NCBI GenBank assembly: GCA_964580075.1
Contig: CAZOJL010000115.1
Location: 1 to 12,218 of the forward strand
Reading direction: 5' to 3'
DNA from: VGWG01 sp964580075
Lineage (GTDB): Bacteria; Verrucomicrobiota; Kiritimatiellia; RFP12; JAAYNR01
Length of the DNA stretch: 12,218 bases
Shown: one piece after another, positions 1 to 7,518 of the stretch
Layout: each line of letters starts with the position of its first letter
Numbering within the stretch: the first letter of the stretch is position 1
The notes under the pieces: model-generated
Told to the model about the DNA's origin: nothing
The model's database searches: none
The model's input: the letters and a program-made list of their open reading frames with translations, nothing else
Made by a program: the position numbers and the translations under genes

Positions 1-50
1 CAAATCTGTAACCTGTTCATTCTCAACCTTAGTGCCTTACTGTCTTTCAG

Positions 51-74
51 CCTATGGCCTATAGCCTATAGCCT
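51..74. repeat. 7-bp tandem repeat (CCTATAG)n
   Basis: Three heptamers stand in tandem: CCTATGG, CCTATAG, CCTATAG, then a partial CCT. The repeat runs straight into a T-tract and the TTTTTAGGTT element. The repeat itself is directly visible; its origin is unknown. It may be slippage-generated or part of a dispersed intergenic element. Confidence 0.85.
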
Positions 75-84
75 TTTTTAGGTT
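75..84 (+). repeat. TTTTTAGGTT element, inverted copy at 11416-11425
   Basis: The 10-mer TTTTTAGGTT has an exact inverted copy, AACCTAAAAA, directly after the parB stop codon, and a nine-base copy in this orientation, TTTTAGGTT, at 11568-11576. Both 10-mer copies sit beside a short tandem repeat: the heptamers before this one and an 8-bp repeat after the other. The shared arrangement suggests one repeat family. A chance match is unlikely but not excluded. Confidence 0.5.
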
Positions 85-124
85 CATGGGCGACCGTGTA
101 CGATCACATGCAGGGTCAAAGCAA

Positions 125-139
125 GATTACGATTATGAT
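125..139. repeat. GATTAC/GATTAT hexamer run
   Basis: GATTAC and GATTAT stand in tandem, followed by GAT. The same hexamer family, read on the other strand, closes the window (ATAATC, CTAATC, GTAATC at 12201-12218). The two runs are in inverted orientation about 12 kb apart. Confidence 0.55.
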
Positions 140-191
140 ACCGAATCAACGACCTCATCAGAACTGCCATGCGCCCGATACGTGCGACGGT

Positions 192-220
192 TTGACATCA
201 AACTGTTGTTCGGCTATCTT
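192..220 (+). promoter_or_regulatory. Sigma70-type promoter for the SNF2 gene
   Basis: A perfect -35 box, TTGACA (192-197), lies 17 bp before a -10-like box, TATCTT (215-220), which matches the consensus at four of six positions. Transcription would start near 227 and leave a leader of about 145 nt before the SNF2 start codon. This is a sequence match only; the organism's sigma factor preference is not known. Confidence 0.55.
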
Positions 221-305
221 AACGGCGTGATCTGAAAGAATCCTCCCAAATGCTCATGTTTGACGAAAAGAGTAGCACAAGCCGCATCCCAAAGGTCGCG
301 CCAGC

Positions 306-332
306 CAGTAGCCAGGGCAACACTGGCTACTG
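306..332 (+). promoter_or_regulatory. Hairpin in the SNF2 leader
   Basis: CAGTAGCCAG (306-315) and CTGGCTACTG (323-332) form a perfect 10-bp stem around a 7-nt loop (GGCAACA). It lies between the predicted promoter and the start codon, ending 39 nt before it. No T-tract follows, so it does not look like an ordinary intrinsic terminator. It could be an mRNA structure, a protein-binding inverted repeat or a small repeat element. It matches no riboswitch class that I recognise. Confidence 0.5.
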
Positions 333-371
333 CTTGGCAAGGCTTATCCCTGTACATGTAACGGCCTACCC

Positions 372-3300
372 ATGTCGATCAAGCTGAGCCAGAATATGAT
401 TCTCAATTGGGGCGGCGCCACCGTCTATCGCGAGGCCGAAGCCCTCGTCAAGCGCGGGGGCGTGTTGCGCGCGGACATGAGCGGTTCCTGGCTCGAAGGG
501 GTCGTCGCCCGCAACAGCGGCGCCAACCTCGTCACCAAGCTCAAAATCAACGAGAACGGCACCGTCGAGAACCACTGTCCCTGTTACATCAGCCGGGATC
601 AAGGGCTGGTCTGCCCGCATGTCGTGGCCCTGGCGATCCTGGTGATGCAGCGGCACACCGACCCGCTCCGTGAGCAGAAGTATCAGGAGGAGCAGCGCCA
701 TGCCCGCGCCACGGCCGCCAAAGCCGCCGCCGCGCCGATCCGGCGCAGCCCGCGCGGCACACCCGCGACGCTGAAGCTCTTCCTCCCCCGGGATTGGGCG
801 ACCGCTTTCTATGGCGATGCGGTCGAACTCGGCTGTGTCTTCCAGATCGGCGCGCAACTGCTCCCGCCCGACGCGCTCACCGACCCCGGCGGCTACGCCC
901 TCTCGCGTGCCGACGACGCCCTGCTCATCGTTCTGGAGGACATCTGCGAGGGGACCCCGCCCGCCCGCATCACGGTCAACAAGCCCGACTTTCTCAACAT
1001 CCTCGAACTCGCGCGCCGCCACGCGCTCCCCGTCACCGACAACACCGACGTCAACGTCCGCGACATCCCGCTCGATTTCGCCTTGCGCGTCGACCTCGAC
1101 CGCGAAAACGGCGAGCTGTTAATCTTCCCCGAAGCCGCCATCCCCGACGTCGCTCCGACCGTCTTCCCAACCTATCTGGCCCACAACCGGAAAAGCTGGG
1201 CGCTGGCCAACGGCACCCTCTGGCCGTTGAAGCAGACGCTCCCCCTCCCCTACCACGACCTGTACCGGCACCCGGAGCCGGTGGCCATTCCACGCGCCGA
1301 CGTGCTCCGTTTTCTTGAAGTCGAGCTCCCCCTGTTGCGCCAGTCCGTTCCCGTGATCTGCGAGATTGATCCCGACCTGTTCACCACATCCTGCGGCCGA
1401 CCCGTCTTCCACCTCGGGGTGCGCGGCAGCCCCGCCTCGGTCGCGGTCGACCTGCGAGCCGCCTACGGCGAGACCGCCTTCGCCGCCGCAGGCCCCGACA
1501 CGGCGGGATCTTTCTCGGTGCCCGATCCTGAAGATCTGCTCCACTATTGTGGCCGCAACCCCGAGGCGGAAGTTCAGGCCGTTCAGCACCTTAACACAAT
1601 CGGTTTTGCCGGAGACCAGGGCGACCATCTTGAACCGATCATGGGCACCCGCGCCGTGCTTAACTTCCTGGGCAGCGACCTGCCCGCCTTGCGCCGCCGG
1701 GGATGGAAGATCACGACCGAAGGCCGCGTGGCGGGTTTCTACGAGGCGATGCCGATGGTCACGCCGGTCGTCCGGATCGGGGCATCATCCGGCACGGACT
1801 GGTTCGAGGTCGAGATGGATTTCGAATGTGCCGGAGGGCCGGCGCTGACATCCGCCGACATCCAGCGCGCGCTGAACCGCCGTGAGTCGTACATCGAGCG
1901 CGACGGCCAAAACGTCCTGATCGACCGTGCGGCCATCGAGTCGATGCGCGACGTCTTCAGCGATTGCCGTGCGCGCGACGGCAGTCGGCCCGGTACCTTC
2001 CGCCTGCCCACCGTCTACGCGCCGTTCGTCCAGTCCTCGCTGGCCGCCATCGACGGCATTGACGTGGAGGATCCGCCCAACTGGCGCACCGCCGTGCGGC
2101 AGCAAAACCGCGATCTGAAGCTCACCCCCTTTCCGCTGGGCGACGACACCCTCGAACAGACCCTGCGCGATTACCAGAAACAGGGCGTCTACTGGCTCCG
2201 GTTCTTGGAAACGTCGGGATTCAACGGACTGCTCGCCGACGAGATGGGACTCGGCAAAACCCTGCAGACGCTCGTCTGGATCAACCTGGAACGCGCTGCG
2301 GCCGATGTCCGGGGGACGCCGGCTCTGATCGTCTGCCCGACCAGCCTGGTCGAAAACTGGAACCGCGAGGCCGAACGCTTCGTCCCGCGTCTGCGGCGAC
2401 TCGTGCTCAACGGCCCCGCGCGCCATGCGCTGTTTGACCAGATCCCGGATCACGACCTGGTGATCACCTCCTACGCGCTGCTCCGCCGCGATCTCGAGGC
2501 GTGCTACGCCAACCATCGCTTTTCCGTGGCCGTCCTCGACGAGGCCCAGCACATCAAGAACCGCTCCACACAGAACGCCGTTGCCGCCAAGCAGATCCGG
2601 GCGGCCAACAAGCTGGTGCTCACCGGCACGCCGGTCGAAAACTCGGTCGCCGACCTGTGGTCGATCATGGACTTCCTGATGCCCGGCTACCTCGGCGAAT
2701 ACGACACCTTCCACGCGAACTACGAGGCACCGATCGGCCAGGGCGGGGAATCGGGCGGGCAGGCGCAGCTCAAACTCCGCCGCAAGCTCCACCCCTTCCT
2801 CCTCCGACGCCTCAAGAAGGACGTCGCCAAAGACCTCCCCGACAAGATCGAAAAGGTGTCGTACTGCATTCTAACCCCCGACCAACAGCAGGTCTACAAC
2901 ACGCTGTTGCAGGACTCCCGGCGAAAAATCGGAGACATGGTCCGCGAAAAGGGGTTCGGCCGCTGCCGCATGGAGATCCTGGCGATCCTGCTGCGCCTGC
3001 GCCAGGTCTGCTGCCACCTCGGGCTGCTCAAATCCGATGAGCTGGTCCGGAAGGCGGAGGCGCCATCAGCCAAGCTCGACCAGTTCTTCGAACTGCTCGA
3101 CGAGGCGCTCGACGGCGGACACCGCATTCTGGTCTTCAGCCAATTCGTCTCGATGCTGCGGATCATACGCGCGGAACTCGATACGCGCGGGCTCGCCTAC
3201 TGCTACCTTGACGGCCAGACACACGACCGTATGGAGCAGGTCCACCGCTTCAATCAGAATCCTGCCATCCCGCTCTTTCTCATCAGCCTCAAGGCGGGCG

Positions 3301-3581
3301 GCACCGGTCTGAATCTGACCGGCGCCGACATGGTCGTCCATTTCGATCCGTGGTGGAATCCCGCCGTCGAGGACCAGGCCACCGATCGCGCCCATCGCAT
3401 CGGGCAGAAGAAAACCGTCTACAGCATCAAGCTCATCGCCGAACACACGGTCGAAGAGAAGGTTCTCGCCATGCAGAAAAAGAAACAGGCGGTCATCGAC
3501 GCGACGATCGGCACAACCGACCAAGCCTTTCTCAACGCCCTCTCGTGGGATGACGTACAGTCGCTGCTGGAGGGGTATTGA
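372..3581 (+). CDS. SNF2-family helicase-like ATPase with N-terminal SWIM zinc finger
   Basis: This 1069-residue protein is a SNF2-type superfamily 2 ATPase, a DNA translocase that remodels protein-DNA complexes. The N-terminus carries a SWIM zinc finger (CxC...CxH: C69, C71, C81, H83), a putative DNA or protein binding module. Residues about 85-590 form a long linker region, probably including the bacterial SNF2-associated domain. The motor follows: Walker A with DEMGLGKT (K629, T630), motif II DEAQ (723-726), and motif VI in the C-lobe, DQATDRAHRIGQ (1001-1012). The motor motifs are intact, so it should hydrolyse ATP. The order SWIM, SNF2-associated, SNF2 is common in bacteria, where the role is poorly known; RapA-like transcription recycling and repair are both possible. 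The ATG at 372 lacks a clear Shine-Dalgarno sequence, but an in-frame stop at 309-311 with no ATG between makes it the first choice. A short gap separates it from the next gene, so co-transcription is possible. Confidence 0.93.
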   Translation: MSIKLSQNMILNWGGATVYREAEALVKRGGVLRADMSGSWLEGVVARNSGANLVTKLKINENGTVENHCPCYISRDQGLVCPHVVALAILVMQRHTDPLREQKYQEEQRHARATAAKAAAAPIRRSPRGTPATLKLFLPRDWATAFYGDAVELGCVFQIGAQLLPPDALTDPGGYALSRADDALLIVLEDICEGTPPARITVNKPDFLNILELARRHALPVTDNTDVNVRDIPLDFALRVDLDRENGELLIFPEAAIPDVAPTVFPTYLAHNRKSWALANGTLWPLKQTLPLPYHDLYRHPEPVAIPRADVLRFLEVELPLLRQSVPVICEIDPDLFTTSCGRPVFHLGVRGSPASVAVDLRAAYGETAFAAAGPDTAGSFSVPDPEDLLHYCGRNPEAEVQAVQHLNTIGFAGDQGDHLEPIMGTRAVLNFLGSDLPALRRRGWKITTEGRVAGFYEAMPMVTPVVRIGASSGTDWFEVEMDFECAGGPALTSADIQRALNRRESYIERDGQNVLIDRAAIESMRDVFSDCRARDGSRPGTFRLPTVYAPFVQSSLAAIDGIDVEDPPNWRTAVRQQNRDLKLTPFPLGDDTLEQTLRDYQKQGVYWLRFLETSGFNGLLADEMGLGKTLQTLVWINLERAAADVRGTPALIVCPTSLVENWNREAERFVPRLRRLVLNGPARHALFDQIPDHDLVITSYALLRRDLEACYANHRFSVAVLDEAQHIKNRSTQNAVAAKQIRAANKLVLTGTPVENSVADLWSIMDFLMPGYLGEYDTFHANYEAPIGQGGESGGQAQLKLRRKLHPFLLRRLKKDVAKDLPDKIEKVSYCILTPDQQQVYNTLLQDSRRKIGDMVREKGFGRCRMEILAILLRLRQVCCHLGLLKSDELVRKAEAPSAKLDQFFELLDEALDGGHRILVFSQFVSMLRIIRAELDTRGLAYCYLDGQTHDRMEQVHRFNQNPAIPLFLISLKAGGTGLNLTGADMVVHFDPWWNPAVEDQATDRAHRIGQKKTVYSIKLIAEHTVEEKVLAMQKKKQAVIDATIGTTDQAFLNALSWDDVQSLLEGY

Positions 3582-3626
3582 CTTTTGGCGGCCGGCATGC
3601 CACCATGTGGCCCGTTTTCAAAACCC

Positions 3627-3631
3627 GGGAG
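3627..3631 (+). promoter_or_regulatory. Ribosome binding site that sets the oxidoreductase start
   Basis: GGGAG lies 7 nt before the ATG at 3639. It favours that start over an in-frame TTG at 3585, whose extra 18 residues do not resemble the family and which lies three bases after the helicase stop codon. Confidence 0.65.
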
Positions 3632-3638
3632 AACCCCC

Positions 3639-4745
3639 ATGGCCAAAAAAGTCAACGTTGGTATTATCGGTTGCGGCGCAATTTGCGACATTTATTTCAA
3701 GAACTTGGTGCAGACCTTCACGAACATCAATGTGATCGCCTGCGCCGATTTGCTGCCCGAGCGCGCGGAGGCGAAAGCCGCCGAATTCGGCGTGCCCAAA
3801 GCCTGTTCGGTCAAGGCGCTTCTCGCGGATCCCGATGTCGCGATTGTCCTTAATCTCACGGTCCCCAAGGCGCATGCCGCCGTCGCGCTGGCTGCCATCC
3901 GCGCCGGCAAACATGTGCACGGCGAGAAGCCGCTGGGAATTTCCCTCAAGGAGGGCGCCGCGATCATGCAGGCCGCCCGCAAAGCGGGCGTCCGCGTCGG
4001 CTCCGCCCCCGACACGTTTCTCGGCGGCGGCATCCAGACCTGTCGCAAGCTGATCGATGACGGCTGGATCGGCAAGCCCATTGCGGCGAACGCGTTCATG
4101 CAGTGCCACGGCCACGAGACCTGGCATCCGTCGCCGGAGTTTTATTACGAGCGCGGCGGCGGGCCGATGCTCGACATGGGGCCTTACTACCTGACCGCCC
4201 TGGTCAACCTGATCGGCCCGATCGCGCGCGTCACCGGCTCGGCGCGCACGACCTTCCCCACCCGCACCATCACCAGCCAGCCCAAATTCGGCAAGGTCGT
4301 GAAGGTCGAGACCCCCACGCATATCGCGGGCATCCTGGACTTCGCCAACGGCGCGGTGGGCACGATCGTCACGAGCTTTGATATCTGGGGCCACACCATG
4401 CCCTGCATCGAGATCTACGGCACCGAGGGCTCGCTCGCCGTTCCCGATCCGAACGGCTTTGGCGGCCCCGTCCGCGTCAAGCGCCACGACACCGCGCAGT
4501 GGATGGATGTGCCGCTTTCCCACGGCTACGCCGAAAACAGCCGCGGCATCGGCGTCGCCGACCTGGCCGCCGCCCTCGTGGGCAAGCGTCGCCACCGCGC
4601 CTCGGGCGAGATGGCGATGCACGTGCTTGACGTGATGCTCGCCTTTGAACGCGCCTCGATCTCGGGCAAGGCCGTCGCGATCCACTCACCGTGCGAGCAG
4701 CCCGCTCCCCTGCCGCTGGGACTGCGGCACGGGCAGATCGATTAA
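3639..4745 (+). CDS. Gfo/Idh/MocA-family NAD(P)-dependent oxidoreductase
   Basis: This 368-residue cytoplasmic protein belongs to the Gfo/Idh/MocA family, which oxidises or reduces sugars, inositols and related compounds. An N-terminal Rossmann fold begins VGIIGCGAI (residues 7-15). The family motif EKP is at 96-98, with K97 the usual catalytic lysine. The second domain contains GGGPMLDMGPYY (173-184), the counterpart of the family's G-G-x-x-x-D-x-G-x-H segment, with tyrosine where many members have histidine. Length is normal. The ATG at 3639 is preferred because of its ribosome binding site and the family-like start. It follows the SNF2 gene by 57 bp and its TAA overlaps the trmB ATG by one base (TAATG). 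The substrate cannot be read from the sequence, and neither neighbour points to sugar metabolism. Confidence 0.9.
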   Translation: MAKKVNVGIIGCGAICDIYFKNLVQTFTNINVIACADLLPERAEAKAAEFGVPKACSVKALLADPDVAIVLNLTVPKAHAAVALAAIRAGKHVHGEKPLGISLKEGAAIMQAARKAGVRVGSAPDTFLGGGIQTCRKLIDDGWIGKPIAANAFMQCHGHETWHPSPEFYYERGGGPMLDMGPYYLTALVNLIGPIARVTGSARTTFPTRTITSQPKFGKVVKVETPTHIAGILDFANGAVGTIVTSFDIWGHTMPCIEIYGTEGSLAVPDPNGFGGPVRVKRHDTAQWMDVPLSHGYAENSRGIGVADLAAALVGKRRHRASGEMAMHVLDVMLAFERASISGKAVAIHSPCEQPAPLPLGLRHGQID

Positions 4746-5338
4746 TGGAAACCTTCATCCTCACGCCCACCTCGATCACCGAGCCGCTCCCCATTGACAC
4801 GATCTTCCCGCCCGGCATGCCGCTGGAGGTGGATGTGGGCGCGGGAAAGGGACGCTTCCTGCTGGCGCGGGCATTGGCCAACCCGGACGTGTGCTACATC
4901 GCCATCGAACGGATGCTGGGGCGCGTCCGCAAGATCGACAGCAAGCTCCGGCGCCACCGACTGACCCATGTCCGCATCCTCCGCCTGGAGGCGTTTTACG
5001 CGCTTCAATTCCTCCTGCCGCCCAAACGCATCCGCACTGTCTACATCCATTTCCCCGACCCCTGGCCGAAACGACGCCACCACAAGCGGCGACTCTTCTC
5101 ACCGGACTTCCTCGACATGCTTCACGACCGGCTGCAACCCGGCGGCACGGTGCAGATCGCCACCGACCATCTCGATTATTTCGAGGCGATCCGCAAGGCG
5201 TTCGCGCAGGATGCGCGTTTCCAAGAGGTCACGCCGATCCCCCGCAAGCCCGAAGAGCAGACCGATTTTGAGCTGATCTTCCGCGGCAAGGGCATGCTCA
5301 TCGGCGAATGCGCGTATCAATCGGCATCCGCCGTCTGA
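4745..5338 (+). CDS. trmB: tRNA (guanine-N7-)-methyltransferase TrmB
   Basis: TrmB makes 7-methylguanosine, usually at position 46 of the tRNA variable loop, using S-adenosylmethionine. The 197-residue product has motif I EVDVGAGKGRF (28-38) for SAM binding, the family signature DPWPKRRHHKRR (105-116), and the C-terminal TDFE (173-176) that matches the usual T-x-x-E segment. The length is close to that of compact family members. The ATG at 4745 shares its first base with the stop codon of the oxidoreductase, so translation is probably coupled by termination and restart. An upstream in-frame start at 4691 would add 18 arginine/alanine-rich residues inside the previous gene and is less likely. 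The 3' end overlaps the convergent membrane protein gene by 22 bp. Confidence 0.93.
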   Translation: METFILTPTSITEPLPIDTIFPPGMPLEVDVGAGKGRFLLARALANPDVCYIAIERMLGRVRKIDSKLRRHRLTHVRILRLEAFYALQFLLPPKRIRTVYIHFPDPWPKRRHHKRRLFSPDFLDMLHDRLQPGGTVQIATDHLDYFEAIRKAFAQDARFQEVTPIPRKPEEQTDFELIFRGKGMLIGECAYQSASAV

Positions 5339-7518
5339 CGCAACAGCTCATCCAATTGACGGATTTGGCGGACGTTCATCTGTTCGCGGCGGGTGTTCAT
5401 GAGATCGAGAATCTGGCGGCAGGCGCGCGCCTGACCGCTGGACTGCAACTGCACGGCCAACACCAGGTACAACGCGGGTGAGCGAAACGCGGTCGGCGTG
5501 TCCCGGACCAGCTCGATCAACGCTTCGGTCTGTCCCTGCTTCACCAACACCTGCGCGAGGAGAAGATACGCGTCGCCGGACACATCGGGCTGTCTGATGG
5601 CCGCCTCCAGGGCTTCGCGGGCCAGTTCCTCCTGGTCGGTCCCCAGATAGGCCTCGCCCATCGCCGTCAGAATTGGCCCGTTCGTCACGAACGTCAGCGT
5701 CTGGGACAGGTGGATGACGGCCATGCGCAGAGACGCCCGCTTCAGGAGCGCACGTCCCAGGACTTCGTTCGCGCGCACATGCAGCGGATTGACCTTGAGG
5801 ATCGTCTGGCAGTCGCGCTCCACCATGCTCCAATCCTGTTTGGAGAGGCCCACCTCCAGCATCCATTCCCCAATACGGTCCTGCTCGGGAAGCCGCCGCG
5901 GCAGCAGACGCAACAACAGAATGCGGGCCGAATCGAGATTACGGCCGCCGCGTGCCAGCAGCGCGCGCGCCCGCAGCAGATCCATCCGGTCGCGATCCAA
6001 TGCCGGCTTCATTCTGGCCAACCGGGGCAACACGATCCGTACGACCTCGTCAACACGTCCCTGATCCAGGAGGTCCATGGCCGACCGCGCCAGCGCAACT
6101 GCATCGGCCTCAGGGGAGATGACAAACGCGTCGGATTGATCCAGTTCCCTCCCCGAGGTATCCGCCCCAATGCCATCCGTGACCGTATAGCCGTGCATCC
6201 GGATGGGGCTGGCCAGCTCCCAATTCAGGACAGGCTGTACCACGGCGAGCGCCAGGGTCAGAACCAACCCGCCCGCGCCGACCACGCGCAGGGCAAGCCA
6301 GCCGACGATCCCTTCGTTATCCGCCGCCGCCCCTTCGTCGGCATCCACTTCTTCCCCGCGCGGATGGGCAACGGTGGCGACCAAACACCACCGGCTGATG
6401 AAATACCCCGCCGCAAACACGATCACCAGCGCGGCGATGAGCGACACCTCGCCACGCCCGCGCCAACCGGAACCGGGCGTATACGGGAAATTGAGCAACA
6501 CCACACCCAGGGCTCCCGTACCCAATATCAGCAACGCGATGGCGCCCAATCGGGTTTCAAGCTGATTGCTCAACGAGAGGCACAACGCCAGAATGAAGGG
6601 AATGCCGGCCCACAGCATCATCCACATCCAATGCGGCGAAAATCCGATAGCCTGAACCGCAGCGAGGTGGCCCTCGGTCATGGCGCGAATCACACGCGTC
6701 AGCGGAATCACCATGCCGAGCGATTCCCGCAGCAACAGCGCGGCGAGGACAAGCTGCACCGTGAAGCCGACGCCTGCGCTGACCATGGCCGCCACAAAAA
6801 AGCGTTGGAACGGCAGTTCAAAGTGAATAATGGCGCGGAAATAAAAAAAGATCAGCGCGATCGCCACGGCGACAAAGACCGGGCTTTCCGCCATGCCGAC
6901 TCCGGCCACCGCACTCACCAGGCACGCGCCCCTCAGCGAGGGCCGCAAACAAAACGACGTGGTCAGCCAAATTGCGACCAGTAGCAACAGCGCATCGAAA
7001 GCCTGCGGGCCGGCCCGCGTCGCCGTGATCCACAACGGCGCGCTGAAGGCATATACCAATCCCGCTCCCAGTGTCCCCAGCGTCAGTGCCACCCGCTCCC
7101 GGCGGGAGAACTCCCCGTACAGCAGGGACATCGCCGCATGGGCGTTTTCGATCTGCGGCACGGGGTTGTCGGGATCGTCGCCCCCCTGCAGAAAAAGCGT
7201 GGAGACGTCGAGCCGGCTCATGCCGCAAGCCAGCAGACGCCGGAAGACCACCAGCAGCACGCACAGACCCGCGCTGGCGCACAACGCGCTCAGCGCGTTG
7301 ATCGTGGCGATGGGATCAGCCAGCCTGAGCGCGACCGCGGAACGCGCGCTCAACAGCCACACTTGATGAAGCGCCATGGTCTGCGGATCCAGCCGCAGCA
7401 CGAGACCGCCCATTTCGGTCGGCAGCCCCGCGTGAAGGGAGTCGGAAACGCAGAACACCATCAGAAAGGCCGCATAGGCCAGTCCCGCCACAAGGGCGCT
7501 GATTTGATACAGCTTCAT
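5317..7518 (-). CDS. Polytopic membrane protein with C-terminal TPR-like repeats; DUF2723/GT-C-like N-terminus
   Basis: This 733-residue protein has two halves. Residues 1-430 contain about ten hydrophobic segments (near 5-25, 72-95, 147-163, 173-190, 196-208, 212-230, 240-263, 297-317, 322-343, 358-378 and 406-430). Residues about 465-730 are helical repeats of TPR type (for example 549-581, 583-612, 615-642 and 648-670), probably facing one side of the membrane. The N-terminal pattern, including ATINALSALCASAG (61-74) and an APLWITATRAGPQAFDALLL stretch (160-179), recalls the DUF2723/TMEM260 family of GT-C-fold O-mannosyltransferase-like proteins. The acidic PGDSGE-type segment near the N-terminus of that family is not evident, so catalysis is uncertain. 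It lies directly after nadB with an ATGA overlap (7515-7518), so the two are co-translated. The family assignment rests on pattern memory and is tentative; membrane plus TPR architecture is secure. Confidence 0.8.
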   Translation of the reverse strand: MKLYQISALVAGLAYAAFLMVFCVSDSLHAGLPTEMGGLVLRLDPQTMALHQVWLLSARSAVALRLADPIATINALSALCASAGLCVLLVVFRRLLACGMSRLDVSTLFLQGGDDPDNPVPQIENAHAAMSLLYGEFSRRERVALTLGTLGAGLVYAFSAPLWITATRAGPQAFDALLLLVAIWLTTSFCLRPSLRGACLVSAVAGVGMAESPVFVAVAIALIFFYFRAIIHFELPFQRFFVAAMVSAGVGFTVQLVLAALLLRESLGMVIPLTRVIRAMTEGHLAAVQAIGFSPHWMWMMLWAGIPFILALCLSLSNQLETRLGAIALLILGTGALGVVLLNFPYTPGSGWRGRGEVSLIAALVIVFAAGYFISRWCLVATVAHPRGEEVDADEGAAADNEGIVGWLALRVVGAGGLVLTLALAVVQPVLNWELASPIRMHGYTVTDGIGADTSGRELDQSDAFVISPEADAVALARSAMDLLDQGRVDEVVRIVLPRLARMKPALDRDRMDLLRARALLARGGRNLDSARILLLRLLPRRLPEQDRIGEWMLEVGLSKQDWSMVERDCQTILKVNPLHVRANEVLGRALLKRASLRMAVIHLSQTLTFVTNGPILTAMGEAYLGTDQEELAREALEAAIRQPDVSGDAYLLLAQVLVKQGQTEALIELVRDTPTAFRSPALYLVLAVQLQSSGQARACRQILDLMNTRREQMNVRQIRQLDELLRQTADAD

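Larger units (their letters stand above)
1..191. other. Non-coding 5' flank with short repeats
   Basis: No ORF with coding character or recognisable product is visible here on either strand. Base composition is clearly more AT-rich than in the neighbouring genes. What can be seen is a 7-bp tandem repeat (51-74), a TTTTTAGGTT element (75-84) whose exact inverted copy follows parB, and a short run of GATTAC/GATTAT hexamers (125-139). It looks like intergenic space that collects dispersed repeats. The gene upstream lies outside the window. Confidence 0.6.

Noticed and set aside
250..387. Small 45-codon ORF in the SNF2 leader
   Set aside because: It crosses the leader hairpin and the SNF2 start, has no good ribosome binding site and no recognisable product; a leader peptide cannot be excluded but is unsupported.
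1785..2792. Open frame of 335 codons antisense to the SNF2 gene
   Set aside because: It lies opposite the intact helicase motor and resembles no known family.
3599..3611. Possible terminator hairpin between the SNF2 and oxidoreductase genes
   Set aside because: The stem is only 5 bp with a 3-nt loop and no T-tract follows directly.
3585..3638. Upstream TTG start for the oxidoreductase
   Set aside because: The added residues are not family-like, and GGGAG sits at good spacing before the ATG at 3639.
4619..4626. GCACGTGC palindrome considered as part of a parS site
   Set aside because: The flanks do not match TGTTNCACGTGAAACA, and it lies inside a coding gene.
372..5338. SNF2 gene and neighbours as an anti-phage defence island
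   Set aside because: There is no nuclease, methylase or other defence partner; the neighbours are a metabolic oxidoreductase and trmB.
5710..6984. Open frame of 424 codons opposite the membrane protein gene
   Set aside because: The product is rich in H, Q, R and P with no domain; it is the expected antisense shadow of a hydrophobic, GC-rich gene.
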